A stretch of 64,000 nt of DNA. Source: Saposhnikovia divaricata (Eukaryota; Streptophyta; Magnoliopsida; Apiales; Apiaceae). The stretch lies in assembly GCA_036435485.1 (NCBI GenBank), contig CM071597.1, positions 170,296,147-170,360,146 of the forward strand. Direction: 5' to 3'. The position numbers and the translations under genes are program-made. The number at the start of each line of letters is the position of its first letter. Positions within the stretch are counted from its first letter, which is position 1. Positions 34,372 through 45,329 of this stretch are shown here, one piece after another. The notes under the pieces were generated by a model, which made no database searches, was not told where the DNA came from, and saw only the letters and a program-made list of their open reading frames with translations.

Positions 34372-34399
34372 TCAACCAAAACCCTAATTTGAAGAACCA

Positions 34400-34860
34400 A
34401 AACATCCACCGAAGACCAAAGTTTTCACTAACGAGCTATAATTGAATCTTGTGAGAGAGTGAAAGTGAAAGTGAGAGCAAAAAGATGAACCCTAGTAATC
34501 TAGCATTTTAATTTGTAAAGAGAGATGTGAGAGAGAGGGAGAGAGAGAGAGAGATTTGATTTTAGAGGATTGATTGTGGATCTGTGTTTTATGTAGTATG
34601 TGTTTGGATACCGAGTAAAGGGGGGAAATGAAAATTTTGGGGAAGGCGGAAATGAAAATTTTGGAGAAGTGGGAAATGAAATATCGGATAAGTAGGAGAA
34701 TGGGGGGAAATATATTGTAATACGGAGTATTTGTAAGGCTGAAAATATGGGGCGGGAATGAATTTAATGGAAATTTAACAAATTTTAGAAATATTTTTAT
34801 TGACTTCTAAAATATATATTATTTTATTATATTTATTATATAATGTTTGTTCAACTTCGG
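34400..34860 (-). promoter_or_regulatory. Pyrimidine-rich leader of the leftward unit
   Basis: On the minus strand several TTTCATTTCCC-like units (34620-34700) are followed by a CT tract (34528-34552) and a leader reaching the PDI exon. The same arrangement precedes the rightward unit (36830-37140) and the unit in Pack-CACTA 2 (45230-44840). A promoter/leader role is inferred from position. Confidence 0.45.
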
Positions 34861-35440
34861 AACCGTATAGATGTTAATAAATACTCATTCTAGTGTTAAT
34901 ATATATTATTTTTTTAAAACAAATTTCGACGATCCAAACATACGGATGTCAAGATATATCTAATTGAGTGATGTGCAAAACAAAATTAAATATTTTTCAA
35001 CGCTCCAACCATACGGATGATGTTATATACTGGTTTTAGCGATGTGTAAAAAAAATTAGAAAAAATAAATCATTCTTGTACGTGTTTATAATATAAATCC
35101 GCCAAAAGTACTACTTTCTCTAACTTGTATCGTACCGATTGAACATGATCTAATTTTTTAAAAATATTTTTCGAAGATCCAACCGTACAAATGTTAATAT
35201 CTAATGATTTGAGTGATGTGTACAAAAAATTAGAAAAAAAAATCATTATTGTACGTGTTTATAATATAAATCCGCCAAAAGTACTACTTCCTCTAACTAG
35301 TATCGTATCGATTGAACATGATCTATTTCTTTACAAATATCTTTTGACGATCCAACTGTACGGATGTTAATATCTAATGATTTGAGTTATCTGTAAAAAA
35401 AATTATAAAAAAAGAAATCATTCTTGTATGATATTTTAAT
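34858..35440 (-). repeat. Inverted, degenerate part of the ~174-bp array
   Basis: Units here carry 'aaccgtacgaatgttaata'-like cores, the reverse complement of the core in the following array. Two ~180-bp tandem copies with 'tataatataaatccgccaaa' are clear at 35040-35400. The array is thus itself partly a head-to-head inverted repeat. Confidence 0.6.
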
Positions 35441-36820
35441 GGATCGTGCCTCGTTATATGAAGCAGCACTTTTACTAAGTTTTTGTTAAAATCTCATACA
35501 TTCGGACCATTTTATTTTTTTATTATTTTTTTATAATACTAAAATGAGTGCTTATTAACATCCGTACGGTTCGATCGTCGAAGAAATCATTCAAAAAAAT
35601 TATCCAGTCAATCTGGATCGTGCCTCGTTATAGGAAGCAACGCATTTACTACGTTTTTGTTAAAATCTTGTAGATCCGGACCTTTTTATTTTTTTTTTAT
35701 TTTTTCCCAACACTAAAATGAGTGATTATTAACATCCGTACGGTTCGATCGTCGAAGAAATCATTTAAAAAAATCATTCAGTGAATATGGATCGTGCCTC
35801 GTTAGAGGAAGTAGCACATTTACTACATTTTTGTTAAAATCTCGTACATCCGGACCTTTTTATTTTTTTATTATTTTTTCCCAACACTAAAATGAGTGCT
35901 TATTAACATCCGTACAGTTCGATCGTCGAAGAAATCATTCAAAAAAATCATTCAGTGAATATGGATCGTGCCTCGTTAGAGGAAGTAGCACATTTACTAC
36001 ATTTTTGTTAAAATCTCGTACGGACCTTTTTATTTTTTGATTAATTTTTTCCCAACACTAAAATGAGTGCTTATTAACATCCGTACAGTTGGATCGTCGA
36101 AAAAATCATTCAAAACAATTATTCAGTGAATCTGGATAGTGCCCCGTTTTAGGAAGCAACACTTGTACTACGTTTTTGGTAAAATCCCGTACCACCTGAC
36201 CCTTTTATTTTTTGATTATTTTTTCCCAACACTAAAATGAGTGTTTATTAACATCTGTACGGTTGGATCGTCGAAGAAATCATTCAAAAAAATTATTCAA
36301 TGAATTTGGATCGTGCCCCGCTATACGAAACAACAATTTTACTACGTTTTTGTTAAAATCTCGTACAACCTGACCCTTTTATTTTTTTATTATTTTTTCC
36401 CAATACTAAAATGAGTGTCTATTAACATCCGTACGGTTGGATCATCGAAGAAATCATTCAAAAAAATTATTCAATGAATCTGGATCGTGCCCCGTTATAG
36501 GAAGCAACACTTGTGCTACGTTTTTGTTAAAATCCAGTACCACCCACCTTTTTATTTTTTGATTATTTTTTCCTAACAATAATATGAATGTTTATTAACA
36601 TCCGTACAGTTGGATCGTCGAACAAATCATTCAAAAAAATTATTCAGTGAATTTGGATCGTGCCCCGCTATACGCAACAACAATTTTACTACGTTTTTGT
36701 TAAAATCCAATACAACCCGACCTTTTTATTGTTTTTTCCCAACACTAAAATTATTGTCTATTAACATCCGTATGGTTCGATCGTCGAAGAAATAATTCAA
36801 AAAAATTATTCAGTGAATTT
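35440..36820 (+). repeat. Tandem array, ~174-bp unit, eight copies (Pack-CACTA 1)
   Basis: The marker AACATCCGTA (or one-base variants) recurs at 35557, 35731, 35905, 36076, 36250, 36424, 36597 and 36773, spacing 171-176 bp. Each unit also holds GGATCGTGCC, a run 'ctttttatttttt' and GATCGTCGAAGAAATCATTC. It lies between the two divergent cargo groups. Confidence 0.9.
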
Positions 36821-36829
36821 TTTTTGTTT

Positions 36830-37280
36830 CACTTCCTTCCCTTTATTTAATTCATATTGCCGCTTGTTGAAATATTTGATTTCCCCCCTTCATTTCAATT
36901 CCCTCTTTACTAAAATTTCGCTTCCCTCTTTACTTAAAATTTTCTTCACATCAGTCTGTCGGCTCTGTTTTCCCCCTTTTCTAAAAACAGCTCCAAATTC
37001 ACTACCCCCAACATCTCTTTCAATCAACGGACTCCCTTCTTCTTCAGCCAACCACCACATCCCTAATGTTCCCCTCGCACCAATCTCTCCATCTCTCTCT
37101 CTCTCTCTTCCCCCCCTCTCTCTCACTCTCTCTCTTCAGGCGACAACGCCGTCCATCACCACCACACACAGCGGCACAACTGGATCTAGATGTCTGAATA
37201 ATATATGCATAAACCCCACTTACAATTACAAAATCCCCAATCTAACTCAACACATAAAATAAAATTCCACAAAATTGACA
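36830..37280 (+). promoter_or_regulatory. Pyrimidine-rich leader of the rightward unit
   Basis: TTTCATTTC/CTTCCC-like units are followed by CT tracts at 37085-37138 and then the DUF2828 ATG. The composition mirrors the leftward leader. ORFs here are low-complexity artefacts. Confidence 0.45.
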
Positions 37281-37571
37281 ATGTCCGAAGAAGAAACAGT
37301 CATCATGGTCGAGTCTACCCAAACACCCACCATTTACCTGACCGGACCACCTGAGATCTACAAATCCTTGTCTTCCGGTCAAAACCAAGATTTCGATTTA
37401 TTCAACTCCATCACCCCACCTCAGCGTAAAGGCTTCTCTCAAGGCCTTTCACGCACTTACCTCACTTCTTCTAACCCCTGTCTTGATTTCTTCTTCCATG
37501 TTGTTCCTTCCACCCCCAAAGATACTCTCATCACGTATCTTGAATCTTCTTGGTCTTTTGATCCTTTGTAA
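37281..37571 (+). pseudogene. Captured N-terminus of a DUF2828 (vWA-like) protein
   Basis: From ATG 37281 the frame gives GPPEIYKSLSSGQ, then FSQGLSRTYLTSSNPCLDFF and FHVVPSTPKDTLITYLESSW, the N-terminal signature of plant DUF2828 proteins. It stops at TAA 37569-37571 just after SFDPL, where the native protein would continue (..DPLTTLKL), so the capture breakpoint is there. The start codon is preserved, so a 97-residue peptide could be made if transcribed. Confidence 0.8.
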
Positions 37572-38475
37572 TCTTTGCCTTTACTGTTCTTTGTGCATGT
37601 GTCACGTAACTCGACCAATTAACCCTTACATTCTCCCACAATGATCATGGGCGGTACTGCGCACGTGATTTCAAGTGATTGCTTATTACTTAACAGAGTG
37701 ATTCTTTATGTTAACAAGGGATTTTTTTGTTAATGTTGTTGATATTGTTACAAATGGGGGAATGACTCCCAAGTCCCAAGAACATATCAAGCTAGGATTC
37801 GTGTCTGGAAACTATCTGATGTCTTCTTTCCCCATGTATTATTTATCCAGTATGCCATTATGGATCTTAATAATATTGGCAGAGTGCTGACTTTTTCCGA
37901 GCTGACAATCCAGAAGGCATGGAGGCACGTAACGAGGTGAGTTTCTGATCTAAGTATATACATGTCTTAAGTAAGAAATTTTCATGTTTCATGGCTGTGT
38001 TCATCAGTGAGTAGATTGTCGTGGCAGGTAACTGTGATTCTTTGTATTATCTTTCCATAGTGGCAGATTATTGTTGTATTAGTGGAAGTTTTTGAGAGAA
38101 TGTTTGCAATTCTATTCCAAAACCAGTGGAAAACAGGAAATTATTAAAGATGTAATTAAAATTATAAAACGTATACAAAGAAACTCTGATAATTTTAAAA
38201 TAATAAATAAGTTGCTGCACTGAGATATTCACTTATAATATGTAAAAATTGAGTGGCTGAAACTTTGGATTTACTTGCCTGTCGGCATATGATAAAAATT
38301 TTTGAACTTGTGCTTGTAGCAGTTGGTCCTTAAAGTTATTTTCAGGTCAATGTATAATGCTTTTGTTATGGTTTTAGCTCTTTCCCAGTGCAGAACCAGT
38401 ACTGCTTTAAACAATCTGTCTTCGTGAAGACTAAATACCCGAACTTTGTAATTATGATTGTGTCTTTTTTGGCAG

Positions 38476-38917
38476 CAAAATCTGGTGTAGATCCATCAGC
38501 TTGTGTAGAGCTAGTGAAACATGTTAGAATGGGCTGCCTAAATCTTGAGTTTTCTGGCTTGATGACAATTGGAATGGCAGATTATTCTTCAACTCCTGAA
38601 AATTTCAAAGTAATCACATATTTTCTGCGTGCTAATATACCACAGTAATATTTAACTTCATTTTTGTCATGGTCAGTGCTATCCCTATATAGTTTTGACT
38701 TTTAGTTCATCGGAATCCTTGTGCTTTCCTACTTTCACAATCTATGGATCTTGTATTTTCTTCTTGGTGATCAATCAATTGAATTCAGATGCATAATTTT
38801 ATTGCTTATATGTTACAGACTTTGTCAAATTGCAAAGTTGAAGTTTGCAAGGCAATTGGAATGGCTCTGGACCAATGCCAGCTGTCAATGGGCATGTCTA
38901 GTGACTTTGAACAAGCG
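38476..38917 (+). pseudogene. Captured PLP homeostasis protein (PROSC/YggS family) exons
   Basis: Two exons with intact GT-AG borders: 38476-38609 (KSGVDPSACVELVKHV, NLEFSGLMTIGMADYSSTPE) and 38819-38917 (TLSNCKVEVCKAIGMALDQ, QLSMGMSSDFEQA). These match the C-terminal half of the alanine-racemase-N-fold PLP-binding protein. The N-terminal PLP-lysine part is absent. The phases are 0, and the second exon joins in frame to the next captured exon, from another gene. Confidence 0.85.
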
Positions 38918-39308
38918 GTGAGATATATACTAATATGGGGTCTTCTTTTTATAAATTGCATTCTGCTGATTATACCATGTCCCCTTGTGAACTTGACTTT
39001 TGTTTTGATATGTGAACTTTGAGCAGTTAATTTAATGTTTGAGTCAAGGTTTAAGTTTAACGATCAAGGTTTAAAGTCTTTCTCTTAGTTCATATTTTTT
39101 ACTGTTGGAATTTAAAATCTACCCATTTTCTGGACGAGATATGTTCATTGCAACATATCAACTTGTCCAATTGAATTTCTATGTATTTAGTCTATTCCAA
39201 CTATTCTTATCCGAATCATGATATGGTATAACCGTCCATCTATTTTAAAGGATAAAATGTGCTATTTCCTTTAAGACTTTTACCATTTCGATCTTTACTT
39301 CCAATCAG

Positions 39309-39613
39309 GTGACAATTGATGTTGCTAGTCCTGAAGCTGGTGTTATCCAAAAGGTATATTGTACCTAAATATGCTCAAATAGTTATCATCTATTTATTGT
39401 TGCACCACATTGAATATGTGTATCTAAACTCATATGCATACTTGTAGTTTGTCGCAAATGAAGGGGATACTGTGGAAACCAGGAACCAAGATTGCTATTG
39501 TATCAAAATCAAGTGAAGGTGTTGCTTCTCCTAAGAAGACATCTGATGAAACTTCTTCTCAGCCTCATGCTACTGAAAAGAAAATAAAGAAGAAAATAGA
39601 GCTAGAGAAGTAG
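39309..39613 (+). pseudogene. Captured lipoyl-domain exons of 2-oxoglutarate dehydrogenase E2 (ODO2)
   Basis: Exon 39309-39353 gives VTIDVASPEAGVIQK, the strand just after the lipoyl-lysine motif (ETDK) of dihydrolipoyl succinyltransferase; the lysine itself is not included. The next exon (39448 on) gives FVANEGDTVE, then a +1 shift (one extra A near 39479), beyond which KIAIVSKSSEGVASP is readable in another frame. In frame the protein ends soon after the shift. This is the last cargo exon before the 3' cassette. Confidence 0.8.
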
Positions 39614-39713
39614 GTAAAGAAATTGAGTTATCTCATTCTAACATTTGTAATTTAGACGATGGTAGTGGTACTTTGTTGGGAATTAGTACCGGTAGTAGCT
39701 TTGTAGAGAAGAT

Positions 39714-39838
39714 CATGAATATTGATTGGTATGTAGTTTTTGTTATGAATATTTGTTTGTTGCTAGTACTGTATAAACTCTAATTTTTGTTGTAAGTAAA
39801 AGTGTTGTTTCATTTAACATTAGCCAATGTTATCATAT
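39714..39838 (+). terminator. Shared 3' cassette, copy 2
   Basis: Inverted copy of 32340-32455, here reading plus-strand after the E2 exons. The poly(A) hexamer is a variant (AGTAAA within GTAAGTAAAAG). Confidence 0.6.
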
Positions 39839-39839
39839 T

Positions 39840-40510
39840 TTAGAAACACTTGTGGAAAATATTATCAGACAATGGACATGTTTCAAGAAACCATTGTGTA
39901 TTCTATTCATATACAACACATAAACAGAAAGAAACCATTGTCTGACTACAAGAAACACACGATAGAACCCACAAAACTGTTGTCTCTTTTAACAAATAAC
40001 AACATGTTATACTCTGCAAAACCATTGTTTGAAATAATTTCAAACAAGAGTTATATACTAAGAAAGTGTTATCCTTCCTAGTGTACAACAACATGCCATA
40101 TGAGATAACATGTTGTACAACTAACCATAAAACAAATGGTTTTTGCTACAAAACCATTGTCTGTAATGACATACAACAACAGCCCTGATCAAGTAAAAGA
40201 TTGTATCTTTTGCACTTAAACAATAGGCTTTCTTTTAAAAACCATTGTCTTTACTGCTTAAAACAACAATATATTCGTTAAAACGTGTTGCATTATTGCA
40301 GTTTTGACAACAGGTTTCCAAAGAAGTGTTGTTGTTTCCGGGTATCAGACAACTCTTTTCAGGTGGCTTTTACTTGTCTTTCAACTCTCACACAACAGTT
40401 TGCTGTGTGTTGTCTGAGGTGTGTATCAGACGACTTCTCAATAGTCAACAGTTTTTGGTACATTCAGACAACACGTTTTGAGTGTCGTCTAAAGTAAAAT
40501 CCTTGTAGTG
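39840..40510. repeat. Right subterminal region of Pack-CACTA 1 ('b' end)
   Basis: Closely similar, inverted, to 40950-41560 of Pack-CACTA 2. It is packed with 'accattgt', 'acaacac' and 'gtgttgt' motifs and ends in ..ATCCTTGTAGTG. Confidence 0.85.
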
Positions 40511-40650
40511 ATCTACGCCAACACTTTATCATGTCTAGGCTAACACAAGACTAGATGTTGCAATAGATAAGGTTGAACATAGCTATGGCAAAAATTTTTA
40601 GACGGCAACAATATAGAAAAATGATGTGTAAAGCCATCTATGGCGTAGTG
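40511..40650. mobile_element. Short CACTA-derived MITE (family C ends)
   Basis: The right end reads GCCATCTATGGCGTAGTG, the same as the right end of the 53248-57820 element. The left end CTACGCCAACAC resembles the family C left TIR but appears cut by the insertion of Pack-CACTA 1. About 140 bp, noncoding. No matching TSD was found. Confidence 0.5.
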
Positions 40651-40949
40651 AGAAAGATTAACACACGTTCTAATTATTTGACCAGCTGAATTATTAAAAT
40701 TTATTATTATGTAAGTATTTTTCGAGAGTGTTAATAATTGAGAGAGTGACATAGTCTAGTTACGTTAGTTGCTTTAACTTAAAACCAATTTGGTGTGAAC
40801 ATGGTAAACTGGATTTCCCTAGACTTTATAGTTAATTAATTTATAAACATATTTATTTGCGTTATTTAGTCAGACAAAACCTTCACTAATAGTTAGTCTA
40901 CAGAAACAATTTGTAATAATTAGATTAATTTTTTTAGAACATGTCTCCT
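40651..40949. other. Noncoding spacer between the two Pack-CACTA elements
   Basis: AT-rich, no feature recognised. Confidence 0.5.
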
Positions 40950-41567
40950 CACTACAAGGATTTTTGCTTTAGACAACAGGCAAAATGTGTTGTCTGAATA
41001 TACCAAAAAGTGTTGACTATTGAGAAGTCGTCTGATACACACCTTAGACAACACACAGCAAGCTGTTGTGTGAAAGTTGAAAGACAAGTAAAAGTCATCT
41101 GAAAAGTGTTGTCTGATACCCAGAAACAACAACACTTCTTTGGAAACCTCTTGTCAAAGCTCCAATAATGCAACACTTTTTAACGAAGATATTGTTGTTA
41201 TTAAGCAGTAAAGACAATGGTTTTTAAAAGAAAGCCTATTATTTAAGTGCAAAAGATACAATCTTTTACTTGATCAGGGCTGTTGATGTATGTCACTACA
41301 GACAATGGTTTCTTAGCAAAAACCATTTGTTTGAATTCCAACACACAACGATTTATTCCTTCCAAATGCTTGTGTTTATTGTAGTCATACAATGATTTTC
41401 CTTTTTATGTATTGTATGTGTTCTTTTTAAACAACAGTTTTTATTTGTGTTTCTTGTCGTCAGACAATGGTTTTTTCTTTTTATGTGTTGTATGTGCATA
41501 GAATAGACAATGGTTTCTTGAAACATGTCAATTGTCTTATGATATTTTTCACAAGTGTTTCTAAAAG

Positions 41568-41672
41568 ATGATAACATTGGCTGATGATAAATGAAACAAA
41601 ACTTTTATTTACAACAAAAATTAGAGTTTATACAGTACTAGCAACTAACCAATATTCATAACAAAAACTACC
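41568..41672 (-). terminator. Shared 3' cassette, copy 3 (poly(A) signal at 41604-41609)
   Basis: Minus-strand copy of the cassette described in element 1, with AATAAA, directly after the stop of the last cargo exon (near 41743). Confidence 0.6.
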
Positions 41673-41742
41673 CTACCCTGTCAACTTGGTTGTAGTCATT
41701 TGTAGTTGTACTACATATCACATGCTCTTAAAGTTGGTATTA

Positions 41743-42836
41743 CCCTACTCTCGCAGCCCATGTATCATCAAACTTGCTTTTCGAATCCAAAGTTGTCCCA
41801 CTAGGTAAACTCGATCCTGCAAACAAAACGTAACCGCGAGTTAGGCACATTTAAGCTAAGATTATTTCTTTCTCCACAAGTTCACATACAAAAAATAATT
41901 GAACTTCTTTTGATTCACAATCTCATGGTCTGAGTTTGCTATCCTGCATATAGTACTTCTAATTTTAAATACCTAATAGTAGATGTGAACTGATATCAAT
42001 TTAGCACCTTGTGTGTTCTTGCACTCCGTAAAAGCATAATGTAAGTTTCCAGATTCCTCCTCATTTCTGAACTGAATGCGGATCCCCCTAGAATAGATTG
42101 TCTGATTCAAATGATAAATGTTAGTAGTAACTCATAGCTAGACAATCAATACTGTAACAAGGGTACACAATAATGCCAGTAAAGTGGAAGCCACAAATGC
42201 ACAAATAGTGGATGCAGCAAGGTCAGTTCCTTCTGCAGTTAATGACCCACCTTCCTGAAGTAGCAACTTCAGAATAGATAAAATATTAGAGTTAAAAGTG
42301 ACAAAAGTAAGAACCCGTGTAAAGCAGAAGCATTACTGAAACTGTGTGTTTACATGTGCAAGGAAGCAGCGTAATACTGCCACTTTATTTCCCTAAATAT
42401 CAGAACGCCAACTCAAAATAGAACTTTATGACACCTAAATATCAATTAAGTTTTTACCCAAACCAACATGTGTGCAAGTGCAAGTGGTAGAGACATAACT
42501 TAAGTAGCTAGTTAAGTTTCTATTCCTGCAAGACAATTAGATGACTCAAAATAACAAACAAAGAAATAACGATGCAAGCAATCAGTACTCCTCTAAGATA
42601 GTTTGTGTTTTGCAGGAATATCTCATACAAGAGCAGGAGACAGAAAAAGTCAAGCGCAATGCATGTATATTTAAGGAACTTCTATGCAAAGAACCATTCT
42701 GGACTCATATGGATATGGAGATTGGATAGTGTACTCATTTAACAAGATCTTTAGGAGATAACCTGTTGCCATCTCCCTGTATTTCTACTAGATCGCTAAC
42801 AGCATACTTGTCATGCATGAAGCCTCTGAGAAACCT
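41743..42836 (-). pseudogene. Captured exons of unidentified host gene(s)
   Basis: Minus-strand pieces with splice-like borders and plausible protein. 42836-42763 gives FLRGFMHDKYAVSDLVEIQG. Near 42255-42170 is EGGSLTAEGTDLAASTICAF. Near 42085-42005 is GIRIQFRNEEESGNLHYAFT. The last, 41817-41743, gives GSSLPSGTTLDSKSKFDDTW and a stop. I do not recognise the parent genes, and they may be more than one. The charged RFRNEEES-type segment could be from a RanBP1/PH-like fold, but that is a guess. Confidence 0.5.
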
Positions 42837-43428
42837 CTATAAAAGAGCAGAATTGGTTAACCAGATTTACAGAAGAATAATACAGTATACATGAGAAATG
42901 AAATGCCATGTCACCGCAAATCTGCAATGGCCTATGAAAACACAGGTCTAGACTAAAGAAAATGGTTGGTTATTAATTTCATTCATTGTTAATGAACCAA
43001 ATTAGCCCCAACTTTTTCTCAGTCAACCCAACTGAGGCCTGTAAATGAATAATTTGCCAACAGAAAATTTACTCCAAAGACAGTTCAAACATACAAAAGA
43101 CTTGGCCTTTAAAACATCCAACAAAAGATCTTTAATCCAGTTAAACATTTTCAAGGAGGTGATTAAACACAAACATAAATTGAAAGCTCCATGGGATGGG
43201 ATACCAGAAAGTCAGATGATAACGTATCCTAAATCACCTTAGAACCACCGATTGTCTGTAGAACTAAAGGATTTCACTAGCACCTTCACTTTTTTGTGTT
43301 AATTTTTAATATTATTAACTCTCTACATATATGGGCAGGAAGCTGCTGTTATTAGAAGTAATGTTTTTACATCCAAAACTAATTTCAACTTCTAAATTTA
43401 AATCATGATGCAAAATAGCAGTACGAAC

Positions 43429-44053
43429 CTGACTAGTGAGATAATGATCAGGATGGCTGACCAAGAAAAAATGCTCCACAAGTTCACCGACTGATTCATC
43501 AGGATCCGGTGGCACATTTCTAACTAGTACCTAGTCAAAACCAAATAAATTCCCAAATCAGTAGCAGCCAGTAGCAAACAAAACTTTAAACTACTAATTC
43601 CCATTTCATAGTATGCATTACTGAGTACAACTACACTATCACAGAATACAAATAGCATTGGAACAGTAAGCCGGAAAAGAAAAAAAATGCAATAGTGCAA
43701 GTTTGGGCCTTACTTCTTCAGATAGTTTTTTGATTTTGGATGTATAATATTGAATTGCATCCACTTTCTTCCCCCAAAGCCCAAGAAATCCAGTCTGCAT
43801 TGTAAAATAGTTGTTTCATAATATGCTTAGCTAGAATAGGGAAGAAACTTAAAAACAAAACATCAAATTTGATTCGTTCCAGGTGTGCTATAAAGATCAT
43901 CAGTATAAATTAGTATTACAACAGACTATTTACTTTAATAATCGATTTCTTCGACTGATTTCTAGCATACTTCAGTTGATAATAATCGAGCCAATTTTGT
44001 TTCTTTTTCTTCTCACTGACAAGTCCTGATAATTTGTTGGCATTGCATACAAC
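43429..44053 (-). pseudogene. Captured OSCA/CSC1 (DUF221) channel exons in scrambled order
   Basis: Three minus-strand exons with AG..GT borders match the cytosolic domain of plant hyperosmolality-gated Ca2+ channels. 44053-43934 gives VVCNANKLSGLVSEKKKKQN and WLDYYQLKYARNQSKKS. 43794-43714 gives TGFLGLWGKKVDAIQYYTSK. 43530-43429 (exactly 102 bp) gives VLVRNVPPDPDESVGELVEH and FFLVSHPDHYLTSQ. In the native protein the last of these comes first (..HPDHYLT-Q|VVYNANKL..), so the order is permuted. The join ..SIIK|TGFLGLW is native and in frame. The membrane segments are absent. Confidence 0.8.
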
Positions 44054-44289
44054 CTGCACGCCAGTTGCCAAGTCAAAAAAAGTATAGAACACACACATTT
44101 GATAGGAAAATTGTCTATTCTGGCTACCTTCCTGCTGTTTCCCACTAGTGGCATAACAAATAAGACCAAAAATTGTATCTCCTGTCTCCTCAAAACATTA
44201 GAGAGAGAACCACCACAAAACATGTCCTATAGGCAAAACTTTTACCTATTTATAAGAAAGAAAAAGAGAAAGCAATCTTTGTATTCTGA

Positions 44290-44840
44290 TGACATTTAGA
44301 CACACCACACAGCCGCGTACACATCAAGACACAAATACATCCTTCTCCTCCCCGCCCCTTTCATTCAACCGCTGTTCCCTCCACTGCCTCACCATCGAAC
44401 CTCCCCTCCCCCGACACCCATCTACACAAAAACCGTGCCATTGCAGTCTGCCACTCAACAACATCTACGAACATCACCAATTCCTGCCTCGCAGCCACCA
44501 TTCCATCCCCCGTCTCCCACCACTCGGTTTCAACACCCACATCAACCACTTCAATCTTCGCAACACCCGTTTCATCCCTACCGAACCCCTGCAAACTCTC
44601 CTCGTTATTCCTCTTGCAACCCACCTCCGTTTCCAAATAGCACCTCCTTCTCTCCTACCTCCCATCTCCTCTCCCACCACACCTGCAGCTGTCGCAGCTC
44701 ACCACGCCAGCATCGAACCTTCTTCGTCTCTGCCAACAGCCCCCCTTCACCATCTCCCCTTCAACCCTCATCAACACCATCCCACCAGTTCTCCTCCTCC
44801 ACCCATATCACCTGAACCGAGATCCAAGCTAAAATAAATT
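44290..44840. other. C-rich low-complexity segment in Pack-CACTA 2
   Basis: Open in several frames on both strands because of its skewed composition (CCA/CAC-rich on plus). It sits where a leader or first exon of the minus-strand unit should be, so it may be captured 5' sequence, but I see no domain. Confidence 0.4.
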
Positions 44841-45235
44841 AAACATGAGATTTCGATTAAACATAAGAATTGAAACTAACTTGAACTTAAACCCAAGAAA
44901 CTTTGTATCCAAAGAATGCCCAAATAGAAGAGCACTCCAATTCATAGTATCTTCAAAGTATGAAAAAAGACATGGAGATGAACCAAGTTGAAAGATAAAC
45001 AATCTCTAGATTTAGGGTACATGTTATGTATTTGTGTTAGGCGGCTGTTTCTATTATTTAGAGATAAAGGGTCGGGGAAGTGAAAGGTTAACTAAGGGGA
45101 AAGTGAAATAAGGGTGGGAATTGAAATGTTGACAAGGGGGGAAATGAAATGTTGATAAGAAGGGAAATGAATTAAAAAAGGGAACTAAAATTTGGAAATG
45201 AATTAAAAGAGGGAACTAAAATTTGGACAAGGAAA
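44840..45235 (-). promoter_or_regulatory. Pyrimidine-rich leader of the unit in Pack-CACTA 2
   Basis: On the minus strand it shows repeated TTTCATTTCCC/AATTCATTTCC units, as do the two leaders in element 1. Confidence 0.4.
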
Positions 45236-45262
45236 TTTTTCGAGATTTATAAAATTTTAATG

Positions 45263-45265
<3 letters not shown>

Positions 45266-45319
<54 letters not shown>
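45266..45319. repeat. (AT)n microsatellite
   Basis: About 27 AT dinucleotides beside the array of Pack-CACTA 2. Confidence 0.95.
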
Positions 45320-45321
<2 letters not shown>

Positions 45322-45329
45322 TAGATTTG

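Larger units (their letters stand above)
31722..40510. mobile_element. Pack-CACTA element 1 (family B), 8789 bp, carrying fragments of at least six host genes
   Basis: The left end is CACTACAAGAAATGTGGC and the right end is the inverse of CACTACAAGGATTTTACT. The 3-bp duplication ATC flanks it (31719-31721, 40511-40513). The long subterminal regions hold 'acaacac' and 'gtgttgt' repeats. No transposase is present. Instead two divergent groups of host exons flank a tandem array: leftward PDI-like, ribosomal P0 and tryptophan aminotransferase-related, and rightward DUF2828, PLP homeostasis protein and 2-oxoglutarate dehydrogenase E2. Each group ends in the same ~115-bp 3' cassette. The mixed, exon-intron origin of the cargo means it was taken up as DNA, not as cDNA. 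Confidence 0.9.

Noticed and set aside
35440..36820. Centromeric satellite or CRISPR-like array
   Set aside because: The ~174-bp period suggested a satellite, but the array is bounded by a CACTA element with its own TSD and recurs in a sister element. CRISPR is excluded by unit length, the lack of spacers and the plant origin.
36890..37126. Minus-strand Arg/Glu/Gly-rich ORF
   Set aside because: Antisense of the CT-rich leader of Pack-CACTA 1.
44289..44837. 182-residue Pro/His/Ser/Thr-rich ORF and several overlapping ORFs on both strands
   Set aside because: Open in many frames at once because of C-rich composition; no domain, and it lies in the leader area of a Pack-CACTA unit.
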